In this document: in pieces, positions 18,691 through 27,839 of the stretch | Layout of the letters: every line of letters starts with the position of its first letter | Numbering within the stretch: the stretch's first letter is position 1 | Source: Acidobacteriota bacterium | Lineage (GTDB): Bacteria; Acidobacteriota; Terriglobia; Terriglobales; Acidobacteriaceae | Reading direction: 5' to 3' | DNA length: 64,000 bases | NCBI GenBank assembly: GCA_021810625.1 | Contig: JAJZIJ010000002.1 | Coordinates: forward strand, 1 to 64,000 | The notes under the pieces: model-generated | What the model saw: only the letters and a program-made list of their open reading frames with translations | The model's database searches: none | What the model was told of the DNA's origin: nothing | Program-made: the position numbers and the translations under genes

Positions 18691-21147
18691 CTAATTCCGC
18701 AATGGCTTGCCCGTCTTCAACGTAAACGCGATTCGTTCCTGCGTCTTTTTTTCTCCACACAGGGATAAAAACGCCTCACGCTCCAAATCCAGAAGATATT
18801 GTTCGCTCACCAACGTTCCCGGCGTAATGTTTCCGCCGCAGAGAATGTGCGCCACATGGCTGGCGACTTTTACGTCGTGGTCGCTGATGTACTCGCCCTG
18901 CCTCATTAGATGGATGCCCAGCTTCAACGTGGAGAGGATATTCTCTCCCGGCGCAGCAATATCGTTGCGCGCAATCGGAGGCGCATATCCAGCATCGGCC
19001 AGCGCCAGCGCCCGCGCTTTGGCATCGAGCAACAGTCGGTCGCGGTGCATGGTCGTTCCATCGCGCTCGCTCAAAAATCCCAGCGTGTGCGCTTCGGTAA
19101 CGGAAGTGGAGACCTTGGCCATCGCAATCGTCTCAAATGCCTTCTTCATCGCCTCCATCATCTCGACGGATTCGCCGCGACCATCAGGTCGAATGCTCTG
19201 CGCTGCGTTGACGGCGCGAATCGCCATCTCCTTGCACCCGCCGCCACCCGGAACCAGCCCCACTCCCGTCTCCACCAGTCCCATGTAGAGTTCCGCGTGT
19301 GCCTGTCGCTGCGCCGCGTGCAGGTTGATCTCTGTGCCGCCGCCCAGACACATGCCATACGGCGCGGCCACGACAGGGCGAGGGCAGAATTTAATGGCAG
19401 CGGTCATCGCCTGAAACGAGCGAATTTCAAGATCAACGTCGTCCCATTCCTCCTCCTGCATGGCCAGTAACAATTGCATAATGTTCGCGCCCACGGAAAA
19501 ATTCGTCGCGTCGCCGCCGATGACGAACGCCTCAAAACTGGCCACCGCATCGCTGTCGGAACGCAAGGCCTGCGTAACAAAGCGAACAATATCGCCGCCA
19601 ATGGCGTTCATCTTGGAGTGAAATTCGATGACCGCCACGCCATCACCCAGATCGACCAACGATGCGCCCGGATTTTTCTTCACCACGCCGCGCGCGCGCT
19701 GGATGACCGCAACCGTAGTCACGCCTGCGGGCTGCTCGACAGGACGATACGCGCCGCTGCTCACATCAAAGAAGAGTCGACCCGATGGCACGCTGGCATC
19801 CTCTTTGTACCAATGCGTGTGTCCGGCTGCGAGAAGTTTTTCGACATTCGCCGCAATCGGCTTGCCCTCGGCGCGCATCTTCTCCACCGTCTCGCGGACA
19901 CCAGCGGCATCCCACATCGCAAACGGGCCAAGCTCCCAGTTGAAGCCTGCTTGCATGGCGCGGTCGATGCTCACAATGTCGTCGGCAATCTCTGGAATGC
20001 GGTTGGCCGCGTAAGTCCAAAGCTCGGTCAGCATGGGCCAGTAAAAGGCCGCAGCCTTGTCTTTACGCGGATCGCCCGCGAGCAACAGACGCAGACGCTC
20101 GGCTGTCTGCTCGGCATTTTTTGCCATCTCCAACGCGGGAAGTTTTGGTCGCGCTGCGACGTGATACTCCAGCGTCTTCCAGTCAAGCGCCAGCCGAGTT
20201 TCCCTGCCCTCGGCATCCTTTTCTTTTTTGTAGAGTCCCTGCTTCGTCTTGTCACCCAGCCATTTGCGATCCAGCAATGCCTGGAGGAACGCGGGCCATT
20301 GCACGTCGGCGCGTTCATCGCCGATAGCTTTCGACTGCGCGGCAAAGTTCCGCGCAACGTGGCCCAGCACGTCGATGCCCACCATGTCCGCCAGTCGAAA
20401 GGTGCCCGTCTTCGGCCAGCCAATCGCGGAGCCAGTCAGCGCGTCCACTTCCTCGATGGACAAATTTTGTTCCTGCATCAGGCGCGCCGTGTTCAGAATG
20501 GAAAACGTCCCAATGCGATTGGCGATGAAATTCGGCGTGTCTTTGGCGCGAACTACGGTCTTGCCCAGCCGCTTGTCGGCAAACTCCGCAATGCGGGCCA
20601 TCAACGCGGGATCGGCCTCCGGCGTGGGAATAATCTCCAGCAAACGCATGTAGCGCGGCGGATTGAAAAAGTGCGTACCGAACCAGCGACGACGAAACTC
20701 CGGCGGCATCTGCGCGGCAATGCTGGCGACGGGAAGCCCGCTGGTGTTGGTGGTTAGAATGGCATCGGCGCGGCAGAATGGAGCGATTTTTTGCAGGAGG
20801 GCCTGCTTGATTGCCAGGTCTTCGGCGACCACTTCGATCACCCAATCGCAATCGCGCAGCATCTCCAGATGATCGTCGAAATTTCCGGGCACGATTCTCG
20901 TGGCGAAGGCAGCATCAAAGAACGCCGCAGGCTTGGCCTTCTTCAGGCCGTCAAGCGCCGCCGTCACAATTTTGTTGCGCTGGGCCGTATCGCCAGCCGT
21001 CGTGTTGGGCGGAATGATGTCCAGCAGCACCACGGCCACGCCCGCATTGGCCAGATGCGCGGCAATGCGCGACCCCATCGTACCCGCGCCTAGCACCGCC
21101 GCTTTTCGCAGCGGACGTTGCTGCATTGAACTCGGCGACAACTCCAT
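18691..21147 (-). CDS. fadN: 3-hydroxyacyl-CoA dehydrogenase / enoyl-CoA hydratase fusion (FadN type)
   Basis: Carries the two middle steps of beta-oxidation on one chain. The dehydrogenase half comes first (NAD-binding VLGAGTMGSRIAAHL, near residues 18-32 from the ATG at 21147), then two C-terminal dehydrogenase helical domains. The enoyl-CoA hydratase half is at the C-terminus, with GGDATNFSVGANI, PRPVVAAPYGMCLGGGTEI and GLVPGGGG. This order is opposite to E. coli FadB and matches Bacillus subtilis FadN, as does the gene order fadN-fadA-fadE. A run of G (GGGGGG) six bases before the ATG at 21147 supports this start over the GTG at 21162. Confidence 0.92.
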   Translation of the reverse strand: MELSPSSMQQRPLRKAAVLGAGTMGSRIAAHLANAGVAVVLLDIIPPNTTAGDTAQRNKIVTAALDGLKKAKPAAFFDAAFATRIVPGNFDDHLEMLRDCDWVIEVVAEDLAIKQALLQKIAPFCRADAILTTNTSGLPVASIAAQMPPEFRRRWFGTHFFNPPRYMRLLEIIPTPEADPALMARIAEFADKRLGKTVVRAKDTPNFIANRIGTFSILNTARLMQEQNLSIEEVDALTGSAIGWPKTGTFRLADMVGIDVLGHVARNFAAQSKAIGDERADVQWPAFLQALLDRKWLGDKTKQGLYKKEKDAEGRETRLALDWKTLEYHVAARPKLPALEMAKNAEQTAERLRLLLAGDPRKDKAAAFYWPMLTELWTYAANRIPEIADDIVSIDRAMQAGFNWELGPFAMWDAAGVRETVEKMRAEGKPIAANVEKLLAAGHTHWYKEDASVPSGRLFFDVSSGAYRPVEQPAGVTTVAVIQRARGVVKKNPGASLVDLGDGVAVIEFHSKMNAIGGDIVRFVTQALRSDSDAVASFEAFVIGGDATNFSVGANIMQLLLAMQEEEWDDVDLEIRSFQAMTAAIKFCPRPVVAAPYGMCLGGGTEINLHAAQRQAHAELYMGLVETGVGLVPGGGGCKEMAIRAVNAAQSIRPDGRGESVEMMEAMKKAFETIAMAKVSTSVTEAHTLGFLSERDGTTMHRDRLLLDAKARALALADAGYAPPIARNDIAAPGENILSTLKLGIHLMRQGEYISDHDVKVASHVAHILCGGNITPGTLVSEQYLLDLEREAFLSLCGEKKTQERIAFTLKTGKPLRN

Positions 21148-21162
21148 ACCATCCCCCCACAC

Positions 21163-21530
21163 GTCAAATTCCGAGTGGCAAGTGCAAAGTCGTACTGTGG
21201 GGAACTCTACTGAACCACTCCGCGCCGGTCAAGCGAACCGCAACGAGTCGAAAAACATGCGATTATTGTTGAATGAAAAAAGCAACCGCGTGTCACTCAC
21301 CGATTTTGCATCAACTGACCTGAATTTCGGCGGCGCATTGCCTAAGGATACATATTGCTCGTGCATGCTACGGCGTTTGTGAGGACTGATCTTCTTCTAC
21401 TTCTCAGTTCGGCCAAGAACCTCCTAATTGCGTTCTCCTGAACAAGTGCAGACCACGAAACTCAGATTAAGTCATTCCTTCGTTGCGGCAACTCCTTTAG
21501 AATAGGTCTGTAGCATTCTGAGGAACGGCA
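21163..21530. other. Gene-free stretch between fadN and the Shedu-like gene
   Basis: About 370 bases between two divergent genes. No open frame with a credible start, no inverted repeat longer than a few bases and no match to the repeat families elsewhere in the window was seen. It should contain the fadN operon promoter and the promoter of the downstream gene; TGAGGA at 21518-21523 is the latter's ribosome site. Confidence 0.5.
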
Positions 21531-22703
21531 ATGGATCGAATTGAGACACAATCCACTTCGAGTAAAACCGCGACGGCTTCCGACATAGTGCTACGAGAAG
21601 GATCGCAATCGAGACTCCTCTTTCGTCCTGAGATCGTAGATAACACTGGCAAACCGGAAGCTGCGGTACGAGGCCGATTCCTTTACCAGAAAAAAAAACG
21701 TAGTGACCAATGGATCGAGTTCGACCGATTGCCCCTCACCTCAATCAAGGTCGATGAAGGTTACCAGCTCGAAATCCATTCGAGCGAACTGCACACACTG
21801 CTCATCAATCTACGTCAGATATATAAACTCGCGAACGCTTACGGTGTTCCTCAGGGCAAGAAAAGTTTTCTTGAGGTAAGCGGAGCACTGGCCGACCTCT
21901 TGGCGCTTGCTGGTTCAGAGCTTCAGGCGTTCTTTACCTCGAAGAGTGATGATGCGATCAGACTCTTCAGACTGCTGTTGAACTGGATATATAAGCAGCC
22001 CAACATAGAAGTATTTGAAGGAGTGTCGGAGCTGCTGGAACTGAACACGGTTGTGGGTTTGGCAAACCTGAAGACCTTCCTCAAGGAATGGAAGGCAAGC
22101 AGTGACGTGAGCAGGGAAGAATTCTGGCAAACGCTCTTCGCAAAGAATGCGTTTGTACTCTCGCAGCTTTTTGCCTACCCGGTGATTCTCATCAACGACA
22201 AAGCCTACCTTGGAGGAAAGGGCCTGACGAATACAGGTGGTCACATTGTTGATTTTTTGTGCAAACTAGAATCCACTGGTGCTGCCGCTATGGTCGAGAT
22301 AAAGACACCTAAGACCCAGCTTCTCGGCTCGGTGTATCGCGGCGGCGTTTACCCCATCTCTAGTGACTTAGCAGGGGCCATATCGCAAGCCCTTAAATAT
22401 CGGAGTTCTCTCATGGAAAACATCCAGAATCTTCAGCGAGAACAGCCCACCCTTATAGCTTCCGAGCCGTATTGCGTAGTCGTTGCAGGCAACTGCGCCG
22501 AACTCAATTCTTCAGAAAAAAAGGCCTCTTTTGAGAGGTTTCGCGAACGATTAAATGGTGTTCGGATATTAACCTTTGATGAGGTCTATAAGCGTATTGA
22601 AGGATTGCTCGCGATCTTTACAGACTCCTCCGGGATCGATCCTCGCAAGTCGGCCAGCGTTCAGCTATCTGCCCACACAGGTATCTCGGCTGATGATCGG
22701 TAG
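21531..22703 (+). CDS. Shedu-like anti-phage nuclease (DUF4263 / SduA family)
   Basis: The C-terminal domain reads as the DUF4263 nuclease of Shedu defence: FWQTLFAKNAFVLSQLF, then GGHIVDFLC, AAMVEIKTPKTQLL, YRGGVYPISSDLAGAISQALKYR. The PD-(D/E)xK-type residues would be D241, E256 and K258. Residues 1-190 form a variable N-terminal part probably used for recognition or oligomerisation. Length 390 fits the family. It is a single-gene locus without other defence genes beside it. Codon use is more AT-rich than its neighbours, and it sits between a gene-free stretch and a palindromic repeat block, both consistent with acquisition by transfer. Start fixed by TGAGGA seven bases upstream. Confidence 0.85.
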   Translation: MDRIETQSTSSKTATASDIVLREGSQSRLLFRPEIVDNTGKPEAAVRGRFLYQKKKRSDQWIEFDRLPLTSIKVDEGYQLEIHSSELHTLLINLRQIYKLANAYGVPQGKKSFLEVSGALADLLALAGSELQAFFTSKSDDAIRLFRLLLNWIYKQPNIEVFEGVSELLELNTVVGLANLKTFLKEWKASSDVSREEFWQTLFAKNAFVLSQLFAYPVILINDKAYLGGKGLTNTGGHIVDFLCKLESTGAAAMVEIKTPKTQLLGSVYRGGVYPISSDLAGAISQALKYRSSLMENIQNLQREQPTLIASEPYCVVVAGNCAELNSSEKKASFERFRERLNGVRILTFDEVYKRIEGLLAIFTDSSGIDPRKSASVQLSAHTGISADDR

Positions 22704-22719
22704 TGGGGCAATTTGAAAG

Positions 22720-22892
22720 GCTGCCCCTCAGGGGCTGAAGCCCAAAGAGATTTTGTAGGGATACCGGACGGGCTAAAGCCCGTCCCCTTCAAGCTAAGAA
22801 ATCTCTGAACATATCCGGCTTTGAAGGGGCGGGACTTTAGTCCCGCCGTGAGCACCTAAAATGAGAGCGGGCTTTAGCCCCTGAGGGACAGC
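22720..22892. repeat. Nested palindromic repeat block (BIME-like)
   Basis: Outer arms 22720-22743 and 22869-22892 are inverted copies (22 of 24 bases pair). Inside are two perfect hairpins: GGACGGGC-TAAA-GCCCGTCC at 22766-22785 and GGCGGGACT-TT-AGTCCCGCC at 22828-22847. Shorter inverted pairs also occur, AGAGATTT with AAATCTCT and CCCCTTCAAGC with GCTTTGAAGGGG. There is no open frame. The block fills most of the 320-bp gap between the Shedu-like gene and the M16 operon. Confidence 0.9.
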
Positions 22893-23022
22893 AGTGAGAC
22901 TGAATCAGTCTCTCCCCGATCTCAAATTGACCCACTACCCAGCCTCCAATTGACTTCCCCTTCCAGAGCGGTTAGCTTCAAATTTTTAGAAGCAACGCAC
23001 CTGCCACGAGGATTCCATCGCG

Positions 23023-24657
23023 ATGAACACTCTGTACCGCCGCATTTTTCTCTCTGTACTGCTCGCCGCGCTCTGCACGCTTAGCTTGGCCCACGCGCAG
23101 GATGTAGCCAGCTTCGAGAAGCGCGTCACCGTCAAAGTTCTGCCCAATGGCTTGACGCTGATCGTCTGCCAGCGCCCGGAGGCTCCCGTCTTCAGCTACT
23201 TCACCATCGTGAATGCGGGCAGCGCGCAAGACCCGACAGGCGAATCCGGCCTGGCGCACATGTTTGAGCATCTCGCCTTCAAAGGCACGCAGACCATTGG
23301 CACGACCAATTATCCGGCAGAAAAAATTGCGCTGGCCAAAGTGGAGACGGCATACGCCGCCTACGATGCCGAGTTTCGCAAGCGCGTGGGGCGTGACCCG
23401 GCCAAGCTGAAGGCGCTGCACGCGCAGTTTGACGCAGCCGTTGCCGCCGCGCAGAAATACGTCGTCCCAAACCAGTTCACCGAAATTGCCGAGCAGAATG
23501 GCGCGACCGGAATCAACGCCAGCACCTCGCTCGACGACACGCAGTATTTCTGGAGCATGCCCATCAATCGGCTGCAACTCTGGGCCTATATGGAGAGCGA
23601 CCGCATCGCGCATCCCGTGCCGCGTGAGTTCTACAAGGAGCGCAGCGTGGTGATGGAGGAGCGACGGATGCGCACCGACTCCAACCCCATTGGCTATATG
23701 GTGGAGCAGTTTCTCGCTGCGGCTTACGTGGCCCATCCTTACGGACGGCCCGGCCTGGGCTGGGAGTCGGAGATCAGCCAAGTCAGCGCGACCGAAGCTG
23801 CTGCCTTCCACAAAAAATATTATGTTCCGGCCAACATTGTCATCACGGTTGTCGGCGATATTGATACAAAAACCGCGCTGCCCATGCTGGAGAAATACTT
23901 TGGCTCGATTCCGGCTGGCCCAAGACCGCTGCCGCTGGCGACCGTCGAGCCGCCGCAGCGCGCAGAGCGCTCCGTAACGCTCCGCGAACCGACGCAGCCT
24001 TTTTACATTGAGGGCTACCATCGGCCCGATTATCTGGACAAAGACGATGCCGTCTATGATGCCATCAGCGATATTTTGTCGAATGGACGCACCTCCCGGC
24101 TCTATCGCAGCCTGGTGCGCGATCAAAAAATTGCCGCAGAGTCGGCGGGTTTCAGCGGCTTTCCCGGAGAAAAATATCCCAATCTGTTTGCGTTCTACGC
24201 TGTGCCCACGCCGGGTCACACGCCGCAGCAGATGCGCGTCGCCATCCATAAAGAAATTGATCGGCTCAAAACGCAGGATGTTACCGATGACGAGTTGGCC
24301 ATGTTCAAAACCCGCGCGCGCGTGGAGATTTTGCATAGCCTGGACGACAATCAAGGGCTGGCCGAGGAACTTGGCACCTATCAACTGCGCTATGGAGACT
24401 GGCAGATGCTCTTCAACCAACTCGACAAGATCAACGCCGTCAGCAAGGCTGACATTCGCCGCGTTGCCAATCAGATTTTTAAGGCCAGCAATCGCACCTA
24501 CGCCATGATTGAGTTCCAACCTCCAACAGCGCCACCGCCTTTGCCCGCCTCGCAGCCAGCCGGGACTTCGCAATCCACAACCAAGGCTCCGCAAGCCATT
24601 ACCAAGGCTCCGCAAGCCATTACCAAGGCTTCGCAAGCCAATGGAGGAGCGCGCTAA
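23023..24657 (+). CDS. Secreted M16 zinc peptidase (catalytic subunit)
   Basis: Insulinase/pitrilysin-family peptidase. Signal peptide at about 1-26, then the inverted zinc motif HMFEH at 79-83, with the third ligand probably in KERSVVMEERRMR. Between them lies an unusually long helical insert (about 60 residues, EKIALAKVETAYAAYDAEFRKR and on). A second, non-catalytic M16 lobe follows. The C-terminal tail is P/A/Q-rich and includes three tandem heptads of the type TKAPQAI, encoded by a 21-base repeat at about 24583-24643. The stop overlaps the start of the next gene (TAATG), so the two are translationally coupled. Confidence 0.93.
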   Translation: MNTLYRRIFLSVLLAALCTLSLAHAQDVASFEKRVTVKVLPNGLTLIVCQRPEAPVFSYFTIVNAGSAQDPTGESGLAHMFEHLAFKGTQTIGTTNYPAEKIALAKVETAYAAYDAEFRKRVGRDPAKLKALHAQFDAAVAAAQKYVVPNQFTEIAEQNGATGINASTSLDDTQYFWSMPINRLQLWAYMESDRIAHPVPREFYKERSVVMEERRMRTDSNPIGYMVEQFLAAAYVAHPYGRPGLGWESEISQVSATEAAAFHKKYYVPANIVITVVGDIDTKTALPMLEKYFGSIPAGPRPLPLATVEPPQRAERSVTLREPTQPFYIEGYHRPDYLDKDDAVYDAISDILSNGRTSRLYRSLVRDQKIAAESAGFSGFPGEKYPNLFAFYAVPTPGHTPQQMRVAIHKEIDRLKTQDVTDDELAMFKTRARVEILHSLDDNQGLAEELGTYQLRYGDWQMLFNQLDKINAVSKADIRRVANQIFKASNRTYAMIEFQPPTAPPPLPASQPAGTSQSTTKAPQAITKAPQAITKASQANGGAR

Positions 24658-26174
24658 TGTCGATTCGCTCATACTCCTTCGCCTTCGCAACCACGTTGTT
24701 TGCCGGAGTCACGCTCATCGGACTTTCGTTGACTACCGCTTCCGCGCAAACGGCCTCGCCTGCGCCCGCGCACGCCGCGCAACCACCCCAGCCCCAGCAA
24801 GCTCAGCCCTGGAAGAAGATTCCCATTCCGCCGCTGCCAGCCTTTCATCCAGAGCAGCCCCGGCGTATTGTGCTCGGCAACGGCATGACCATCTTTCTGG
24901 AAGAAGATCACGAGCTGCCCTTCATCGAAGGCTTTGTTCTGCTGCGCGGTGGGTCGAGCGACGAGCCAGCGGCGAAGGCGGGCCTGATCGACCTGTATAG
25001 CGAGGCGTGGCGCACCAGCGGCACCGCGACCATGACTGGCGACCGGATGGACGACATTCTCGAAGCAAAGGCCGCAAAGATCGAGACCGACGGCGACGAC
25101 GAATCGACCTCGCTGTCGTGGTCGTGCCTCAAAGGAGACTTCGATTCGGTCTTCAGCATGGCCGTCGATCTGCTGCTGCATCCGCAATTCCGCGCCGACA
25201 AGCTCCAGCTTGCCCAGCAGCAGGAGGAGACCGGAATTATTCGCCGCAATGACAGCGCCAGTCGAATCGCGGAGCGTGAGGCGCTCAAGCTCGCCTACGG
25301 AAAAAATAATCCTTATGCGCGCCTGCCGGAGTTCTCCACCGTGGAAGCCGTCACGCTGGCCGATCTGAAAGATTGGCATCAACGAACGGCAACGCCCAAC
25401 AATATGATTGTCGGCATCACCGGCGACTTCAACTCCGCAGAGATGGAGGCCAAGCTGCGCGCCGCCTTCGCTTCCCTGCCGCGTGGCGCAGCCTTTGCCT
25501 CCGCCAAGATCGCCTTCCCCGGCCCCACGCCCGGCGTGTACTTCGCGCAAAAAAGCGATGTGAACCAAAGCAATGTCTGGCTGGTGGGTCTGGGTACAGA
25601 GCGCAGCAATCCAGACTACTACGCGCTCAGCGTGATGAATGAAATCTTCAGTGGCGGCTTTGGCTCGCGGCTCTTTCAGTCCGTGCGGACGCGGCTCGGC
25701 CTTGCCTACTCCGTCTCCGGCTCTTATGGCGCGGACTATGACCATCCCGGAATTTTCTATGTGACTGCGGGAACAAAAAGCGCGAGCACGGTGCAGGCAA
25801 CCCAGGCCATGCTGCAACAAGTCCGCGATTTGAAGACCGATCCGCCAACGGCAAGCGAACTACGCAAAGCAAAAGACGAGTTACTCAACTCCTACATCTT
25901 CCACTACGATTCCAAGGCAAAAATTCTGCGTGAGCAGGTCAATCTGGCCTTTTATAACTATCCACTGGATTTCATCGAGAAGTATCGCGCTGGCATTGAG
26001 AAGGTCACGGCTGCTGATGTAACCCGCGTCGCGCAGAAATATGTTGATGCCAACAAGCTGGCGATTCTTGTGGTTGGAAACGGAAAAGAATTCGGCACGC
26101 CCTTATCCAAGCTGGGGCCGGTGCAGTCGCTCGACATTACCATTCCCCTGCCCGCGCAGATGCAGGGGAAATGA
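24657..26174 (+). CDS. Secreted M16-family protein lacking the zinc motif (non-catalytic partner)
   Basis: Signal peptide at about 1-30, a proline/glutamine-rich linker to about 65, then the two M16 lobes. Where the catalytic subunit has HMFEH, this protein has LIDLYSEAW at 110-118, so zinc binding is lost. In two-subunit M16 enzymes one chain holds the metal and the other supplies substrate contacts, including an R/Y pair near the C-terminus, for which GFGSRLFQSVRTRLGLAYSVSG is the likely region. Its ATG overlaps the upstream TAA. The remnant at 240-377 is a piece of a close paralogue. Confidence 0.93.
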   Translation: MSIRSYSFAFATTLFAGVTLIGLSLTTASAQTASPAPAHAAQPPQPQQAQPWKKIPIPPLPAFHPEQPRRIVLGNGMTIFLEEDHELPFIEGFVLLRGGSSDEPAAKAGLIDLYSEAWRTSGTATMTGDRMDDILEAKAAKIETDGDDESTSLSWSCLKGDFDSVFSMAVDLLLHPQFRADKLQLAQQQEETGIIRRNDSASRIAEREALKLAYGKNNPYARLPEFSTVEAVTLADLKDWHQRTATPNNMIVGITGDFNSAEMEAKLRAAFASLPRGAAFASAKIAFPGPTPGVYFAQKSDVNQSNVWLVGLGTERSNPDYYALSVMNEIFSGGFGSRLFQSVRTRLGLAYSVSGSYGADYDHPGIFYVTAGTKSASTVQATQAMLQQVRDLKTDPPTASELRKAKDELLNSYIFHYDSKAKILREQVNLAFYNYPLDFIEKYRAGIEKVTAADVTRVAQKYVDANKLAILVVGNGKEFGTPLSKLGPVQSLDITIPLPAQMQGK

Positions 26175-26179
26175 TGGTT

Positions 26180-26220
26180 CTGTAGATGGTCAAGAGGGTG
26201 TACCTCTTTCGAGGGAAGAT
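26180..26220. repeat. 41-bp dispersed repeat, copy 1
   Basis: Starts ctgtagatggtcaagagg and ends cgagggaagat. It matches 38041-38081 at 37 of 41 bases. An inner AAGAGG...CCTCTT can pair. It lies directly after the M16 operon. Confidence 0.85.
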
Positions 26221-26372
26221 TGGATGGGCCTCGGAGAGCGGGCGGGACAAAAGGCGACGCGATAACCCCGCATCTTGGAAATAGATACAACCTATTTCCA
26301 CTTTCGCGCCTCCCCTACGACTGTTCTTTCTTCTCTTTATGAGAGGAACAACGTATTGAAAGATCACAGGTG

Positions 26373-26405
26373 CCCCATTCAAGCCTTGTTTTGGCTTGAG
26401 TGGGG
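26373..26405. repeat. CAAGCC hairpin repeat, copy 1
   Basis: CCCCATTCAAGCC and GGCTTGAGTGGGG flank a seven-base loop; all 13 positions pair, one as a T-G wobble. It lies between the convergent M16 operon and trxA and may serve as a shared transcription stop, although no T-tract follows. Confidence 0.85.
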
Positions 26406-26455
26406 GAGAAGAATCTGAGGCACTCGGCACCGGGCCAGATTGGTCCAGAAATTTC

Positions 26456-26788
26456 TTAAACGACCACTTTGTTCAACGATTTGCTGATCGTATCCTTTGG
26501 GACAAAGCCCACGATCTGCTCTGCGACCTTGCCGCCTTTGAAGATCAGCAGCGCGGGAATGCCACGGATGCCATAGCGCATCGGTGTGGCGGCATTGCTG
26601 TCCACGTCCATCTTCATCACCTTGAGCTTGCCCTGATACTCCTGGGCAATCTCATCCACAATGGGAGCCAGCGCGCGACACGGGCCACACCACGCCGCCC
26701 AGAAATCCACCAGAACGGGCTGGGCCGACTGCAAAACCTCTGCCTCAAATGTTGCATCGCTTACTTCGTGTACTGCCAGTCCTGCCAT
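26456..26788 (-). CDS. trxA: Thioredoxin
   Basis: Small dithiol oxidoreductase with active site WCGPC at 33-37, preceded by the classic VLVDFWAAWCGPC, and containing the cis-proline loop GIRGIPALLIFKGG. Length 110 is typical. It has no signal peptide, so it is cytoplasmic, and could serve as electron donor to MsrB. Single gene; the AGGAG just upstream supports the ATG at 26788. Confidence 0.96.
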   Translation of the reverse strand: MAGLAVHEVSDATFEAEVLQSAQPVLVDFWAAWCGPCRALAPIVDEIAQEYQGKLKVMKMDVDSNAATPMRYGIRGIPALLIFKGGKVAEQIVGFVPKDTISKSLNKVVV

Positions 26789-26915
26789 GAAAACTCCTCC
26801 TGGGAAAATTGGTGAGGGTTGAAGATGCGCCCTTCCCTGCTACGACTCTCCAGCATACTAGATGCGGCGCATGAACGATTGGTCGCAGAAAACGCGAACC
26901 CTGCGCGCCCTTTGT

Positions 26916-27839
26916 CTATACCGCCGCGCATTTCTCAAATTCGCACTCCATGATCTCCACCGTATCCGCATCCGCGACCCGTTCACGAATGACGGCCTGC
27001 AACTGAGCGCGATCAGCCACGCTCTCCACGACCACGAGAACGGCTGGGCCTGCGCCGCTCAAGGCCACGCCAAGGACGCCGTGGCTGCCAGCCAGCGGAG
27101 TAAGGATGGAGAGTAGCGGACACATCTCCGCGCGATAAGGCTGATGCAAACGATCCTGCATCGCCACTTGCAGCAGGTCGCCGCGTTCCTGCGCAAAGGC
27201 GGCCACCAGCAGCGAGGCGCATTGCACGTTGGCTCGCGCATCCTGGCGCGAATACATCTCCGGCAACACCCGGCGGGAGACCGAGGTCGCCAATGGTTTG
27301 GACGGCAGCACAATCACCACCGACCATGCCGATGGAATTGGAAATTGAACAGCGTGGACTTGCATGGACGCGCCCTCGCCGACCATTGCGGCAACGGTCA
27401 TGCCGCCCAGCCAACACGCGGCGGCATTGTCGGGATGTCCCTCCAGCACACAGGCGGTGTTCAGAATTTGATCGCGGCTCCATCCCAGTTCGCCGAAGTG
27501 TACCGCCAGCGCAATCCCCGCCAGCCGCGCCGCTGCCGAGGAGCCACAGCCCATTCCAAAGGGAATTTCATTATGAACCTTCAAATGCAGCGGCAGAACT
27601 TTGCGCCCATTCTCCTGCAACGTCTGCGAATAAATTTGCAACAGCAGATTGTTTTCAATCTGGCTGCAAGCCTCCGCATTGCGGCCCGTGGCGTCAATGG
27701 AAAAGCTGTCCGCCTGCGTTGCCGTTATATCCAAATGCAGATTCAACGCAATCGCGGCGGTATCAAAGGCCGGCCCAAGATTCGCCGAGGTTGCAGGCAG
27801 GCGCAGATGCAGGCTCCGTTTGCTCATCCGTTCGCTCAT
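26916..27839 (-). CDS. thrB: Homoserine kinase
   Basis: GHMP-family kinase that phosphorylates L-homoserine in threonine synthesis. The phosphate-binding glycine-rich loop is PFGMGCGSSAAA at 93-104; PATSANLGPAFDT at 15-27 and the C-terminal VALSGAGPAVLVVV are family features. Length 307 is normal. Its ATG overlaps the stop of thrC by four bases (ATGA), so the two are translationally coupled. Confidence 0.95.
   Translation of the reverse strand: MSERMSKRSLHLRLPATSANLGPAFDTAAIALNLHLDITATQADSFSIDATGRNAEACSQIENNLLLQIYSQTLQENGRKVLPLHLKVHNEIPFGMGCGSSAAARLAGIALAVHFGELGWSRDQILNTACVLEGHPDNAAACWLGGMTVAAMVGEGASMQVHAVQFPIPSAWSVVIVLPSKPLATSVSRRVLPEMYSRQDARANVQCASLLVAAFAQERGDLLQVAMQDRLHQPYRAEMCPLLSILTPLAGSHGVLGVALSGAGPAVLVVVESVADRAQLQAVIRERVADADTVEIMECEFEKCAAV

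Noticed and set aside
19474-20757. 427-codon open frame on the plus strand
   Set aside because: Shadow of the fadN coding sequence.
22978-24690. 570-codon open frame on the minus strand
   Set aside because: Lies entirely opposite the catalytic M16 gene; arginine/histidine-rich and without motifs.
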